Part shown: positions 24,488 to 34,740 of the stretch, piece after piece
Numbering within the stretch: the first letter of the stretch is position 1
Layout: each line of letters starts with the position of its first letter
Assembly (NCBI GenBank): GCA_910592205.1
Contig: CAJVPJ010000163.1
Span: 1 to 38,481, forward strand
Direction: 5' to 3'
DNA from: Paraglomus occultum
Taxonomy: Eukaryota; Glomeromycota; Glomeromycetes; Paraglomerales; Paraglomeraceae
DNA length: 38,481 nt
Notes under the pieces: generated by a model
Databases searched by the model: none
What the model saw: the letters and a program-made list of their open reading frames with translations, nothing else
Told to the model about the DNA's origin: nothing
Position numbers and translations under genes: made by a program

Positions 24488-26153
24488 TTAGAGATCATCG
24501 TATGCTATTATTCGTCGCTTCGGAAGTTGAAGACTAGGATCTGCTGGCGCTGCTGGTTATTTAAATATGTGAGTAATCATACAGTGAATGTAATTGAGAA
24601 AATACACAGATGGGTTGAAACGGCTTACCTTTGAATTCAATATCACGAGGTGACGTGATGTCATTCAGTTTGGCTTGATTACCATCTGCTCTCAAAAAAA
24701 ATAAAGTCAATGAAGAAAATCAAAAAAACAAAAACAAAACAACAACATAACCTGTCTATAAACATGTTGATAAAATTCGCACCAGCATCGCTCCAAGGGA
24801 CATTCCCGAATCCAGTAACGTTCCTTTCTGGTCGCTTTGCTCTATTGACTGAAAAAGGACAAGTAGAAATAATCGACATAGTAAGAGTCCATTACGAATT
24901 GTCCTATTAATATTCATCTTACTTTAATATGCATATATATTCTTACATACCCAAAATAGATCCTCCACCCAAATGCGCTCCATTCATTTTGCGCCTTGCC
25001 TCTGCTGCTTGTTCTGTTGTTGCATAATCAATGAATGCATAACTTTGTGGATAATGAGAAAAAAAAACATCCAGTGTTAGCAGAGATGTAGTAAGTAAAC
25101 GTTGTATTATTAATAAAATATCTATTTACCCCTTGTCTTCGAACAAATTTAAAGACGTAATCTCCCCAAACTGAGAAAAAGCATTGTGAAGTGCTGATTG
25201 CGAAACCTGTCTGAGATCTCCAACATATATTTTGCGTGTACAGAATTCTGTGTCAATATACTGGCTCGCTGCAACGTACGGCTACAAAAAAAAAGCGAAT
25301 AAAATGTGCCGTGGTTAAATTTGGATATGGTCGTCAAAACATCCGGTTTCGATCATACATCACACCAACTTGAACAAAATACCTACATCATAACTTCCAT
25401 CCAGTCCTCTCCCATAACGTAACTCTTCTCTTTCTCGCCCCGTTTCATGCCCAGCATTTCTGTCTCTACTGCCGCTTTCCGATCTTATCCTTCCTTTATG
25501 CCTGCTCCCACTACCACTACTACTCCTACCCTTACTCCTGCTCCTGCTCCTGTCCCTACTTTTGCTCCTACTACTCCTACTCCCACTCCTACTTTTACTT
25601 TCCCTCCTCGATCTAACTCTTTCTCTACTCACGCTTCTACTCCTCCTTGTTCTCCTTCGCCCTACGCATCTCTCTTCTCCCTCACTGTCCGAGTATTTCC
25701 TAGTCCGCCCATGCCCATAATTATTGTAACTGCTCCTCCTTCCCTTTCCTTCGTCGTAAAATCTATCCGGACTTCTACTACGTCGCCTACGATGTCTATA
25801 TCGATTGTCGTCTCGAGAACGACTGCGATACAATCGATTACGACGCGAGGCGCGACTACTATAGCTGCGACGAGATTCATTGCTAGACGTTGATGGGCTG
25901 CGATGCGAGTTTCGACGAAGCATACGACCGAATTCGTCGACTTCTACGTCAGAACTGAAAGCATGGATAAACCGAGGTTAGCACAAATGAAGTAATAAAG
26001 CGTAATGCGTAGACGGTGTTTATGAATGGAAAGATCGTTGAGACAGGATCAGCGTTAGCATTTCGTTCGAGTATAACGGAATTGGTTATGCTTTTCGTAA
26101 TCGTATTAATCGAAAACCTACCCATCGTTGGAGACAGCAGCGTCTTCGGACAT
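24488..26153 (-). CDS. SR-type RNA-binding protein, RS domain then RRM (355 aa, seven exons)
   Basis: Predicted nuclear pre-mRNA splicing or mRNA-processing factor. Exons: 26153-26122, 25954-25387, 25281-25130, 25042-24951, 24848-24752, 24690-24629, 24552-24488 (1068 nt, all phases close). The N-terminus is acidic with EVDEFGR near 15-21. Residues 24-190 form a long RS domain dense in Arg-Ser, Arg-Arg and Ser-Arg dipeptides. The single RRM follows: RNP2 IYVGDL at 218-223 and RNP1 KGYAFIDY at 250-257, whose aromatic positions are intact; RNP1 is assembled only across an intron. After the RRM is a charged segment and a short tail ending PKRRIIAYDDL. RS ahead of a single RRM is the reverse of the classical SR order and recalls Tra2 or RNPS1, but the downstream half of those proteins is not seen here, so I give no symbol. 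RS domains are normally phosphorylated by SR/CLK kinases. Two donors are GTAGGT. Confidence 0.85.
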
Positions 26154-27490
26154 TTCCTCTTTAAATGTTGCTGGTTTATTGCTTATTTTTGACTTCGTAT
26201 CCTGTTATACAGAGATCGCGTATTCCTCGGTGTTATTATAGTCTGATTTATGCCATTATAATTATATTTCACTTATACATTATTATAGTCTTGCAGAATA
26301 GTAATATTACCATTAATCTTATAGTTAAATGAAGAAAGAGAAGCAATGGGCATTAAAGCCGCATTTGAGAAGAATGAGCGATAAAAAAAATGACGACGAA
26401 ATTAGGGGAAAAAAGGTTTGGGCTTGTTTTAATACAAGAAAAAATTTTTTTTTAATCATTATTCTGGACACGTGGATTGTGAGGATCGGCGAAATTTCCA
26501 GTAAACTGACGAAACTCTCTCGGGCAGTGTCCACAATTATCAAGTTTTCAACACAACAAAAAAAGGAAAACGGTTAACGGCCATTCATTATGATGTAAGA
26601 ATTACTTTTTGATTCGTAAGCCGTCACCGATTTACAATTATTCCCTATCTTTGAATGTGAATGATAGAAATCGGTTTAAGGATAGAAGAATGCATGAATG
26701 CTAATGCTGATGGTGGCTAACGAAAATTACAAAAGTATTAATCGTTTTGTTGTATTACGCGGAATAAGCAAAGATTAATAAAGACCTGGATGTGACAATT
26801 GAATTCTGGACGCGTATTCTGATGGCAAAGCGCAAATTAATGGACTCTTATCAAGCATAAATATTGTTAGGATGTTGCTCATTGTGACAATTGCTAGTTA
26901 CACGATGAAGGAAAACGGCCGATAATAAAAAAAGAAGGATGTATTATCCTAAAAGTAGAGAACAATGAGATAACGTATGGTGATCTCCCAAACACACGTG
27001 ATGTGACCAGGGGAGTAAGCGAATACGCGTTGAAAATAATTACGGCTTGTATTGCTCGTAAATGTCCAAGTGGATGCATATATACATGTACATGTCTTTG
27101 AGTCAACGTTCTGCGCGATCCACACAAAAGTTTTTGTCATTTAATCCACATAGCAGAGGTCTGAAATTGAAAAAAGATATTAGAAATGTTTATATGGCCA
27201 TCGCTGAATGCTATTGCAAGAGAGAGAAAGCCGATGCTTTAGTCACGACAGTCTGGCAAAATTTGCAAGTTGCAGTCATTCTAGTATACGCATTGACCGT
27301 TGTCTCATTGGACTGATGGGTTTTTTTCTTTTGATTAATGTAATAAATAGTATTTCGGGATAAGCATTTATTATTTTAGGCTAATGAAAAAAAATTACAT
27401 TTTCCAGAATTAAAATTTGGTATATTCAATACAAATTCGGTTAACCTGTTTTGCATCATATCCACATAAACCAATTTCTAATTCTGGTTT
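26154..27490. other. Intergenic region, no gene seen
   Basis: 1.3 kb between the start of the SR-type gene and the stop of the proline-rich gene. Small open frames exist on both strands (for example 27062-27316 plus), but none has recognisable motifs, splice support or convincing composition. Confidence 0.45.
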
Positions 27491-28681
27491 TCAACAACAA
27501 TAACAACATCCACTTCCTCGCCCACCACTCTTTCCAACTCGACAAACCATTCCTAGCACAATACTTGCGGCCATAAATATTCCAATACACAATAGACCGA
27601 TACCAGAATATTTTAATGTCTTATACACGGCCACCGTACACGTTCCAGTGCACGACTGACTTGCTCCACTCACTGCACTGCTAGTGCTATTTCCAACTGG
27701 GCTATTTGATAGCGCATTGTTAATATCGGGGTGCTCACATAACGATGGACATTTTGCCGGCAACTTTGCCGCGAATCCAATCAAAACAACTCCAGCCAAA
27801 ATAAATAAGGCTGCAAATATTATGAGACAGAACGTACAGCTACATCGCATACATCCACACACAGAACAACAGTCCGCCCATTCATCATCATCATGTTTCC
27901 TCGAAGAATCACTATAGCGCTTTCTTTTCGAACCCGTATATGAAGGGGCAACCATTGCTGGAGCGGTCTTGGTCGGACGTTTATGAGGTTCCATTGTCGG
28001 GAGCGATGGTACTATGCCATTGTCTTTTGGTTTATTCGCCTCCATTGTTGGAAGCGACGGTACTATACCGTTTGATGGCTGAGTGGAATGTGTTGGTGAC
28101 GGTGGGTAGCGTGAATGGGTTGCTGACGGAGATGGAGGAGACGCATGATAAGACGCTGATAGGTTTGAATTAGATTTCGTCGAGTGCACCGATGGAGCAT
28201 ATTCACGTCCGTACGGTTGTTGATGACTCGAGTATCCTGTTGGCGAAGAAGGTGAATATGGCGAGGAAGGCGAATACGGGAAAGAAGGCGAATATGGCGA
28301 GGGAGGCTGCGAATTAAAACCGGTTGGTGGTAAGACTGAAGGATATTGTGGTGACGGTTGGAGGTGTGGAGACGGAGGTGGGTGTGGAGATTGTGTGCGG
28401 ACAGACGTTGGAGAATATTGAGGAGGATATTGGTTCGGTGAAGGTGGTGTTGGCATTGAAGCTACCGGATACGGAGGATATGAAAGGGGATCGGAGGGAG
28501 CATTGGGAGGATACAAGTTGTGGTTGGGATTACTATTATTATTATTATTATTATTATAGCCGTCTTGGTAAGCATAGCGATCGCCATAAGGTGATGGGGG
28601 GTTTGGACTTGGTGCGTGTGCAGGATAATCATAGCGGTCGTTGTCGTTGAAAGACTTGGTCCGTGGATAAGGGTACGCCAT
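27491..28681 (-). CDS. Proline-rich two-span membrane protein with Cys clusters (396 aa)
   Basis: I do not recognise a family. It is a single open exon. Residues 1-255 are disordered and rich in Pro, Ser, Tyr and Asn, with repeated YSPSSP-like units, an Asn run encoded by a TTA/ATT-type repeat at about 28531-28556, and two copies of NGIVPSLPTME spaced 17 residues apart. A basic stretch (SKRKRYS) precedes an acidic patch and a Cys cluster (CCSVCGCMRCSC). Hydrophobic spans lie at about 286-306 and 358-380. The loop between has four cysteines (CPSLC and CTGTC) and NST/NSP-type sites, suitable for disulfides outside the cytosol. The protein ends in GCCYCC. The layout suggests both termini in the cytosol with lipid-modifiable Cys clusters; this is inference. 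A role at the plasma membrane or cell wall is possible but unproven. Confidence 0.75.
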   Translation of the reverse strand: MAYPYPRTKSFNDNDRYDYPAHAPSPNPPSPYGDRYAYQDGYNNNNNNNSNPNHNLYPPNAPSDPLSYPPYPVASMPTPPSPNQYPPQYSPTSVRTQSPHPPPSPHLQPSPQYPSVLPPTGFNSQPPSPYSPSFPYSPSSPYSPSSPTGYSSHQQPYGREYAPSVHSTKSNSNLSASYHASPPSPSATHSRYPPSPTHSTQPSNGIVPSLPTMEANKPKDNGIVPSLPTMEPHKRPTKTAPAMVAPSYTGSKRKRYSDSSRKHDDDEWADCCSVCGCMRCSCTFCLIIFAALFILAGVVLIGFAAKLPAKCPSLCEHPDINNALSNSPVGNSTSSAVSGASQSCTGTCTVAVYKTLKYSGIGLLCIGIFMAASIVLGMVCRVGKSGGRGSGCCYCC

Positions 28682-29043
28682 ACTTAGTAATAAAACGTCC
28701 TCTTTGACCGAATTAATTACAAACTACTTGGGCCGTCTATATTACAAGTTCAAACGATGTTTTTTATTAAAAGTATTTGGACAACCTGCATCACTTGCTT
28801 AAAGAAAACCAAGCTTGGTTGCAATCCACAGTAAAACAACGAGAGTATGAATTTGTATGGGATAAAGACAACTTTTCCAACGCTCCCAGTTTGATAAAGG
28901 CACGGAGGTGGGTGGGGGGCGATAAGCTAAATTGTAAGACGAAAAGGCATACCGACAAAACGCTGGTTCTTGGCAATATTTTGTACGTTTTTCCACAAAC
29001 CACTAAACGGGAATGTTATGTGACAATCACTTCCAATAGAGGA

Positions 29044-29051
29044 TGACGTCA
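29044..29051. promoter_or_regulatory. CRE-type palindrome upstream of the proline-rich gene
   Basis: Perfect TGACGTCA, the ATF/CREB bZIP site, 363 bp upstream of the start of the minus-strand proline-rich gene, a plausible promoter distance. Binding is not shown. Confidence 0.3.
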
Positions 29052-29244
29052 GTGTAACTATCGTCTTTATCAATATATATATGGCCGTGCTTTCGCTTGC
29101 TTTCTTCACACGAAACATTAGCCCCGCTTAATTGTCAGTACCTAATGATAGTAACGATGAATTACAGTAAATAAAGAAGAAAAGGAAAATAATAAATAAT
29201 ATCTTCGCACTTGCGATAGCAATAATCATTCAAGATTCTAAAAG

Positions 29245-29280
29245 TGACAGTGACAATGACAATGACAATGACAATGACGG
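29245..29280. repeat. Six-unit TGACAA hexanucleotide repeat
   Basis: Units TGACAG, four TGACAA, then TGACGG in tandem. It is non-coding as far as can be seen. Confidence 0.9.
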
Positions 29281-30273
29281 CGTTTAAACTTGTGCGTTTG
29301 CACTTGGCAAAATCAACATGATTGCGTTAATTAACTTGATACTTTTTAGTAAGAAAAATGGCCAGCTTTAATTAATTTATTCAACAAGTCTCGACCGTAT
29401 GAGAATAAAATGTTTATTACGTGCATTTTGTATGATTATTCTGTAAGAAAACTAATCATGGTATGAATTTTCACAATCTCGTGTCTTCACAATGGCACAA
29501 GTCAACATTATAGAATCCCAAAATTGGCCACGTCTCTGTATGGTCGTCAAAAGTCGACGGATTTTAACAAATGTGTGTTACCCACGGCATTTGACAAAAA
29601 GACCATGCTCTCATGTGCTGTAACACGAATCAAAAACAAGCAATACATTACAAGCATAAAAGAAACGCACTAAACTCAAAATAGTTGGACAAGCTAAATG
29701 ACAGAGAAATCGGATCAAGTAGACTTTTCAGGTAACAAATATCGTACATCTCATACATTCTCTTTCCAAAATAGAGGTAAGTTTGCCGAACTGGTATTTT
29801 CTTTTGAATTTTCTAATGTCCTCCCCACATTCCAACCTTTCCCCCCCCCCCCGGATTGTCGATCTTCAGAGATAAAAAATATCCTTTTCTCTTTATGGTT
29901 AGAATTGGACTTTGTTAGGAAAGGAGGGACAAAGAAGGTTGGAACTAAAGAATTCCCCAGTTTTCCCGTGAGCCAATCAGATTTTCTCGGTGTTCCATTA
30001 ACTCACTGTATATTCTTTGATGAAAATTTCGTGTGGAAATATCGTCAGAAATCATCTCTAGTCTTGTATATACAATTTTAGGATAACGAATTAATTTATT
30101 CTATTGAAAACTGAAATTACTGTACTTTTTTAAATCTACGAATGCCGAATGAATCTATTATTATGAATGACAAGTCTATTATTACAACAGGTTCGTAAGG
30201 ATGATAACAATGCATAGAAACATAAAACCCACCCCTCTCGCTTAATTCAATAATTCTTATTTGACTACCAATC

Positions 30274-31698
30274 CTAATCGCTAATTCGACTCACATACTC
30301 GACGACAGCATTACCAACTTCTCTTATAACATCCTCACTAATTGACTTGGCGCAAGCATCAAACGTAAAATATAATCGACCATCATATGTCAATGTTCTG
30401 ACCTCAATACGGGGTGCCTTAACTACAGTTGGCGTAACTGCAAAAAACATATTTTCAACCTTAAGCATATCTTTTCCGTCGTCGTTATTTGCTTCAGTAC
30501 CACCACTTTCGCCGTCGTTCCTTTCATAACATGTTCCAAGATCTTCAAGCACATATCCGACAAGTAGGCCTCTCCTGCGTAGATCTCCCTTCTCTAACGG
30601 TTTATTAGGCAATAGATAATATAAATTGTGGTATGGAATACCAAATTTTATTTGCCGCTCTATATTTCTCTGTGATCGCTTAGCCCGACGAATTCGGCAT
30701 CGGTTGTTATTCGTGCCGGACGTTCGCGGATGACGGAGGTAGATTAACGAGGAGAAGACCCCATTTACGTGCCGAGAAATACCCAACGATGGTCGCAGAT
30801 CTATGATCAGTTCACTCAATACGGGCTTTTTTCCATTTTTTTGCGAGATCGACTCTGCTATTATTGTGGTCAACATTGCGCTAGTAGACACTCGATTTCT
30901 GTTGCAATATTGAATGAAATTCGCCGTTTCCGCTGGCGTTAACGAGAAGAAACACAGATGCGACTTTCGCTGGTCGTCAGTATAATGCTCACGTGAGTAT
31001 GCAGATTCTGGTAGATTATACGGTTGAGCCCACAGGATCCAAATGACGAATATCAGCGCTTCTATCAGAAAAGCCACCCTCGATATCCAACTATCGCTGA
31101 CGCTGTTCATAAGCGACCTTTTCTCTCCATCTCTAAGTTCTTGCATCGGCACAATTACCCACGTCTCTCGTTCAGCACGTTGTAATTGTAATCGGAACCC
31201 TCTTATCCAGTTCTGCGTTATTTCAAAGGCGTTCCTCGCATCGAAAGCTGTCGCCAGGAAGCAGAATATAACTCCTACTTTGCAAGAGTTATCACAAGTG
31301 ATTAATACCATTCTGCAAAGAGATTCGCATGTGTCTATTTCAGTGTCTAATTCACATGAATATTCACGCTGTGTCGTTATTGCCAACTCTTTTTCCGATA
31401 ACACATGAACATCTCTTATTGGTATATCAATAATATCTGCTAAATCATCAGATTCATCCAGCTCCTGAGAGACAAACCGCCACAATTCATTGAAATATAT
31501 CAACCGGGAACGAAGTAATGGGTGGTATCTCTGCAACGTTCTCATTGCATTTCTGCTTATGGATTCGATGGCGTATGATGAAGTCAGTCTAGATAAGGTT
31601 AGCGTGAATGAAAAGACAATGTTGATGTCATTGCCGCTGTAAAGATTAGATAGTTCTTTAATGTTTAGAGAACGATATTGAGCACACTGTTGTTGCAT
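30274..31698 (-). CDS. Condensation/alcohol-acyltransferase-like protein, altered active site (474 aa)
   Basis: Intronless. It looks like the CoA-dependent acyltransferase superfamily that includes alcohol acetyltransferases, PapA-type acyltransferases and NRPS condensation domains. Support: RYHPLLRSRL at 57-66, equivalent to the conserved HP-L-R segment of the N-terminal lobe; a mid-protein segment with IDLRPSLG followed by a Gly/Val-rich strand, as in the C-terminal lobe; and a final FTFDA plus amphipathic helix, typical of the end of the fold. The catalytic HHxxxDG motif should lie at about 146-154, but the sequence there is CFLATAFDAR, so both histidines and the Gly are absent and only the Asp remains. 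A hydrophobic stretch at about 205-226 could be a membrane anchor. It may be a pseudoenzyme, use another residue, or be a member drifting out of function; the frame itself is intact. The family assignment is by pattern, so moderate. Confidence 0.6.
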   Translation of the reverse strand: MQQQCAQYRSLNIKELSNLYSGNDINIVFSFTLTLSRLTSSYAIESISRNAMRTLQRYHPLLRSRLIYFNELWRFVSQELDESDDLADIIDIPIRDVHVLSEKELAITTQREYSCELDTEIDTCESLCRMVLITCDNSCKVGVIFCFLATAFDARNAFEITQNWIRGFRLQLQRAERETWVIVPMQELRDGEKRSLMNSVSDSWISRVAFLIEALIFVIWILWAQPYNLPESAYSREHYTDDQRKSHLCFFSLTPAETANFIQYCNRNRVSTSAMLTTIIAESISQKNGKKPVLSELIIDLRPSLGISRHVNGVFSSLIYLRHPRTSGTNNNRCRIRRAKRSQRNIERQIKFGIPYHNLYYLLPNKPLEKGDLRRRGLLVGYVLEDLGTCYERNDGESGGTEANNDDGKDMLKVENMFFAVTPTVVKAPRIEVRTLTYDGRLYFTFDACAKSISEDVIREVGNAVVEYVSRISD

Positions 31699-33330
31699 TG
31701 TGCTGTGATGATGGTAGAATGTAAAAATCTATTGAACGATGTGACAGGGTAAAAAGGGGGAGAGGGTTGCTAGATCAATCAACAAGGGTAATTGTAACTA
31801 TTTACGTAATAAGTTGTGATTATATAACCGAAGACAGTGAAACCGCGATTTCCAGCGTGGCAATTAGCATTCTTTTATATATACTTGTGGACTAAATGCA
31901 TAGTCGATCTGTCAAACGTTCCGAAACGGGCACCCCAAGTATCCTTTTTCTGAAATTTTTCATGTGGCTTCAGATTATGCCACATTCGTCTATCCCTGTT
32001 GACATTACCAATTTGATTCAAACATTTCGGTATCGCACATGATAAATCAGCAGATTGTGCTGACGAGTTTCATATTAGATATAGTTTGCCCAAGAAACAA
32101 AGAAACAGCACATTAATGTTACACGATATTTTGAACATGTGTCAACAATGATTGCGACAGCGTACAAACTTTTTAAGCTTCAATTAACGGTTTGCTTATT
32201 AACTTAATCGCTGTACTCTTAATGGTCTAGAATTTTAGAACCAGCCTGCTTACACACCTTTTGTTTGAAAATTTACAATAAGTGATAAATAATTTAGTAC
32301 GTTAATATCAGCGATTTTACAACACTCCATTTTAGTGTCTTCAATCTATGGGGTAATAGTAATACCGTTTTAGCCTAATGTTTTCCAATCTTGCAAGATT
32401 CGTGTTTGCACATGGGTTGGGAGAGTGTATTTAATAACTTGTACACAAACTGGGGGAATACTATCCGGTTACCCTGACCGTAGGCAATTTTTTCGTAACA
32501 ATCTTCTTGGTAGAATAACATTGCTTTAAAATCTGTATTTTCATGCGATTGGATAATGAGATCGTTTTCATGTCAAAAAACGGTACCGTTTAGAGAAGTT
32601 TATTACTCAGTTTATTTGCAAGAAATGCAATACTGTTCAATATAAATATTACAAAATTATTCAAGCCAACTAAGACACTGAATAATGCTGAAAGAAATTT
32701 ATATTCTTTTTGCATTGGATATCATTTAGGCTATTACATGATTGGAATCCAACGCATGAAATCAATTGGCTTAATAGTAGTCGAAGACCAACTTTCTAGA
32801 ATAAACGAACTGTTGGGATGTGTAAACGTGAATATCGGATAGATATGGAAAAAGTTTTACATTCTTTCGGAAAGGGAAAGAAAGTGAACACCAATCAACA
32901 GCCAAACTACAAGTAAAAACGGAAACTTAATCTATTTAGTTTTGCATATTAATATGGCAATTGAATTGCAACAATTGATAATAAGTGTTGGCACTGCATC
33001 TAACAAATTTATGCATCAATCGTATTCATAGCGTATAAAAGATTATACAGCGAAATATTTCCATGTGTGTGAGACAATAATGGGTCAAGCGACATGCGTC
33101 CCAATTTGAATGGATGGCAAGCCACATTACTGACTAATTTAATATTTATGCGTACGGGACTCGAGTATATTAGTGCCATTTCAGGAATATAGTTATCCAA
33201 CGTTAATCACAAATTCAAGTGTTTGATAACTTTAATCAAAAATAAAAAGAACGTTGGAAAAAGTTGCGCGCACGTGGACCAGTACGAAAATAACGTGATT
33301 ACTAATAAATTAATTAAATCATAATTAATC
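31699..33330. other. Intergenic region, no gene seen
   Basis: 1.6 kb of AT-rich sequence between the start of the acyltransferase-like gene and the stop of the tRNase Z-like gene. I found no convincing exon, RNA gene or repeat. Confidence 0.45.
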
Positions 33331-34254
33331 TCATGCCCAAACGACAATATTATTCAATTCGTCTCCAAACTCATCCTTCCATCTCTGCCTTTCCAATTCA
33401 AAAAACTCTCTTATTGCTCTATCGCTGTACCGATAACTAAAATGAATCAATACGAATAATGTCGTTTTCATCTCTCTTATGAATGGACTGATTGCTGTCC
33501 ATGACGTATGTTTTGTCTTGTCTGCATTCTCCTCATGCGACTCGTGCAAGAAGGTGCATTCGGTAATGACTACGGGAACACTAGAAAAAAGGTCCTTGTA
33601 TTGTTCGAATGGTTTTGTTGTAGTGTCTCCGTTAAACGCAAACAGCGGCATTGTATATGATTCCATAATTTCCACAAGTGGATCGTCCCGCTTGAGGGCT
33701 GCGATTTCTTTACCAGAGAGATGTTGAAGTGACTGTTTGAGCCGTTGGCGTTTGCTTGATACAACGTATCCAACGCAGGGTACCGAATGATCCATCTCAG
33801 TCACATATAATTCGTACCTATTACCGATCGTTACTGTATCTCCAGGAGAAACGCCATGCGTATTCGAGTTCTTTGGACCATTCCTGTTATATTCAGTTAA
33901 TGCCTGAGCGGCTTTAACATAGTCGGTCACGAATTCGTGAGATTCTGTCGGTATGTAGACATTCGGTGGTCTGTACTTGGACACGTGGTGCGTTAGATCC
34001 AGGCAGTGATCACTATGAGTGTGTGTAATAAACACATGCGATGGGTGAGAAGAGTGTACTTTATGTCCTGCATCGAACAAGAAATCCAACTCTGGGACAT
34101 AGAATGCAGTTGCGCCGGCAGCGCGTGATGTGCCGAACAATGTCAATTGAGGTAATCGCTGGCCCGAAAGTGAAGTCTTTGGAAATATCCACTTGCGGGT
34201 TACAAAAATCTTTGACTCGACGTCAGTAACTGCAACTGGAATGTCAAACGTCAT
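33331..34254 (-). CDS. Short tRNase Z-like metallo-beta-lactamase protein (307 aa)
   Basis: Intronless. Predicted zinc phosphodiesterase; true members remove the 3' trailer from pre-tRNA. The signature HTHSDH is at 78-83; further likely metal ligands are His156, Asp210 in FNGD, His249 and His271 in LIHFSYRYS. The segments LSGKEIAALK, FNGDTTTKPF, TECTFLHE and LIHFS-RY match plant short tRNase Z proteins of the TRZ1/TRZ2 type in order and spacing. Length fits the short form (about 280-310 aa) rather than the long form (about 800 aa) that yeasts use. Acting on tRNA is a family inference; MBL relatives cleave other substrates. The start is 487 bp from the start of the divergent kinase/Sel1 gene, so they may share a promoter region. 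Confidence 0.8.
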   Translation of the reverse strand: MTFDIPVAVTDVESKIFVTRKWIFPKTSLSGQRLPQLTLFGTSRAAGATAFYVPELDFLFDAGHKVHSSHPSHVFITHTHSDHCLDLTHHVSKYRPPNVYIPTESHEFVTDYVKAAQALTEYNRNGPKNSNTHGVSPGDTVTIGNRYELYVTEMDHSVPCVGYVVSSKRQRLKQSLQHLSGKEIAALKRDDPLVEIMESYTMPLFAFNGDTTTKPFEQYKDLFSSVPVVITECTFLHESHEENADKTKHTSWTAISPFIREMKTTLFVLIHFSYRYSDRAIREFFELERQRWKDEFGDELNNIVVWA

Positions 34255-34740
34255 GCTGAAATTTTTAGCAAGGGGGGGGAATATTTTGAATTTGGAAATT
34301 TACTCAAATAGGGTGGGTTGAATTGGGCGCTATTTTAACACTTTATTTCCAACTGCGGATTTACTGCGTCCTGAACCGCAGGATCACCAACTTCTGGCTG
34401 CGGATTGTATCTGTTAACTTGTAAAACACACAATGTAAGCATACTATGTACATTTCGTCAATAACGTAATGAGACTTTTACTAATCTCTAAAATGATTGG
34501 ACAACGATAATGAAGACGAAGGCAACGTTTACTTATATTCTATAATGACACACGCTCGTCTTCAGTCTTTAACTCTCAAACTTTGAAAAACACGAGCACT
34601 TTTTGAAAAAATGTCATGTATGTTACTCTGTACCACTAGAAGTAGTCAAACATTGTTTGTATGGATGGTTTGACGGACAAGAACAGTTCATTTTATTCCA
34701 CCAGCTGGCCTTGCATTTCATTTTCTCCAATCGTTAAGCC
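34255..34740. promoter_or_regulatory. Shared divergent promoter region
   Basis: 486 bp between two starts in opposite directions (tRNase Z-like and kinase/Sel1). It must contain both promoters and 5' leaders. A G run lies just upstream of the tRNase Z-like start (about 34271-34278). No clear TATA box or known site was picked out. Confidence 0.5.

Larger units (their letters stand above)
28682..30273. other. Intergenic region upstream of the proline-rich gene
   Basis: 1.6 kb with a CRE-type palindrome, a TATATATAT stretch at about 29073-29082, a hexanucleotide repeat and a 12-cytosine run at about 29841-29852. The frame at 29698-30081 is open for 127 codons but contains the C run and no recognisable motif; I do not call it a gene. 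Confidence 0.45.

Noticed and set aside
24440-24520. Possible tRNA-like B box (AATTCGAGTC) near the end of the SR gene
   Set aside because: Does not match the B box fully, no A box or cloverleaf arms at the right distance. No tRNA or rRNA was found in the window.
25447-25893. 148-codon plus-strand frame rich in Thr, Pro and Ser
   Set aside because: Antisense image of the RS-domain exon; its composition follows directly from Arg/Ser codons on the other strand.
29698-30081. 127-codon plus-strand frame
   Set aside because: Contains a 12-cytosine run and no recognisable domain; likely chance.
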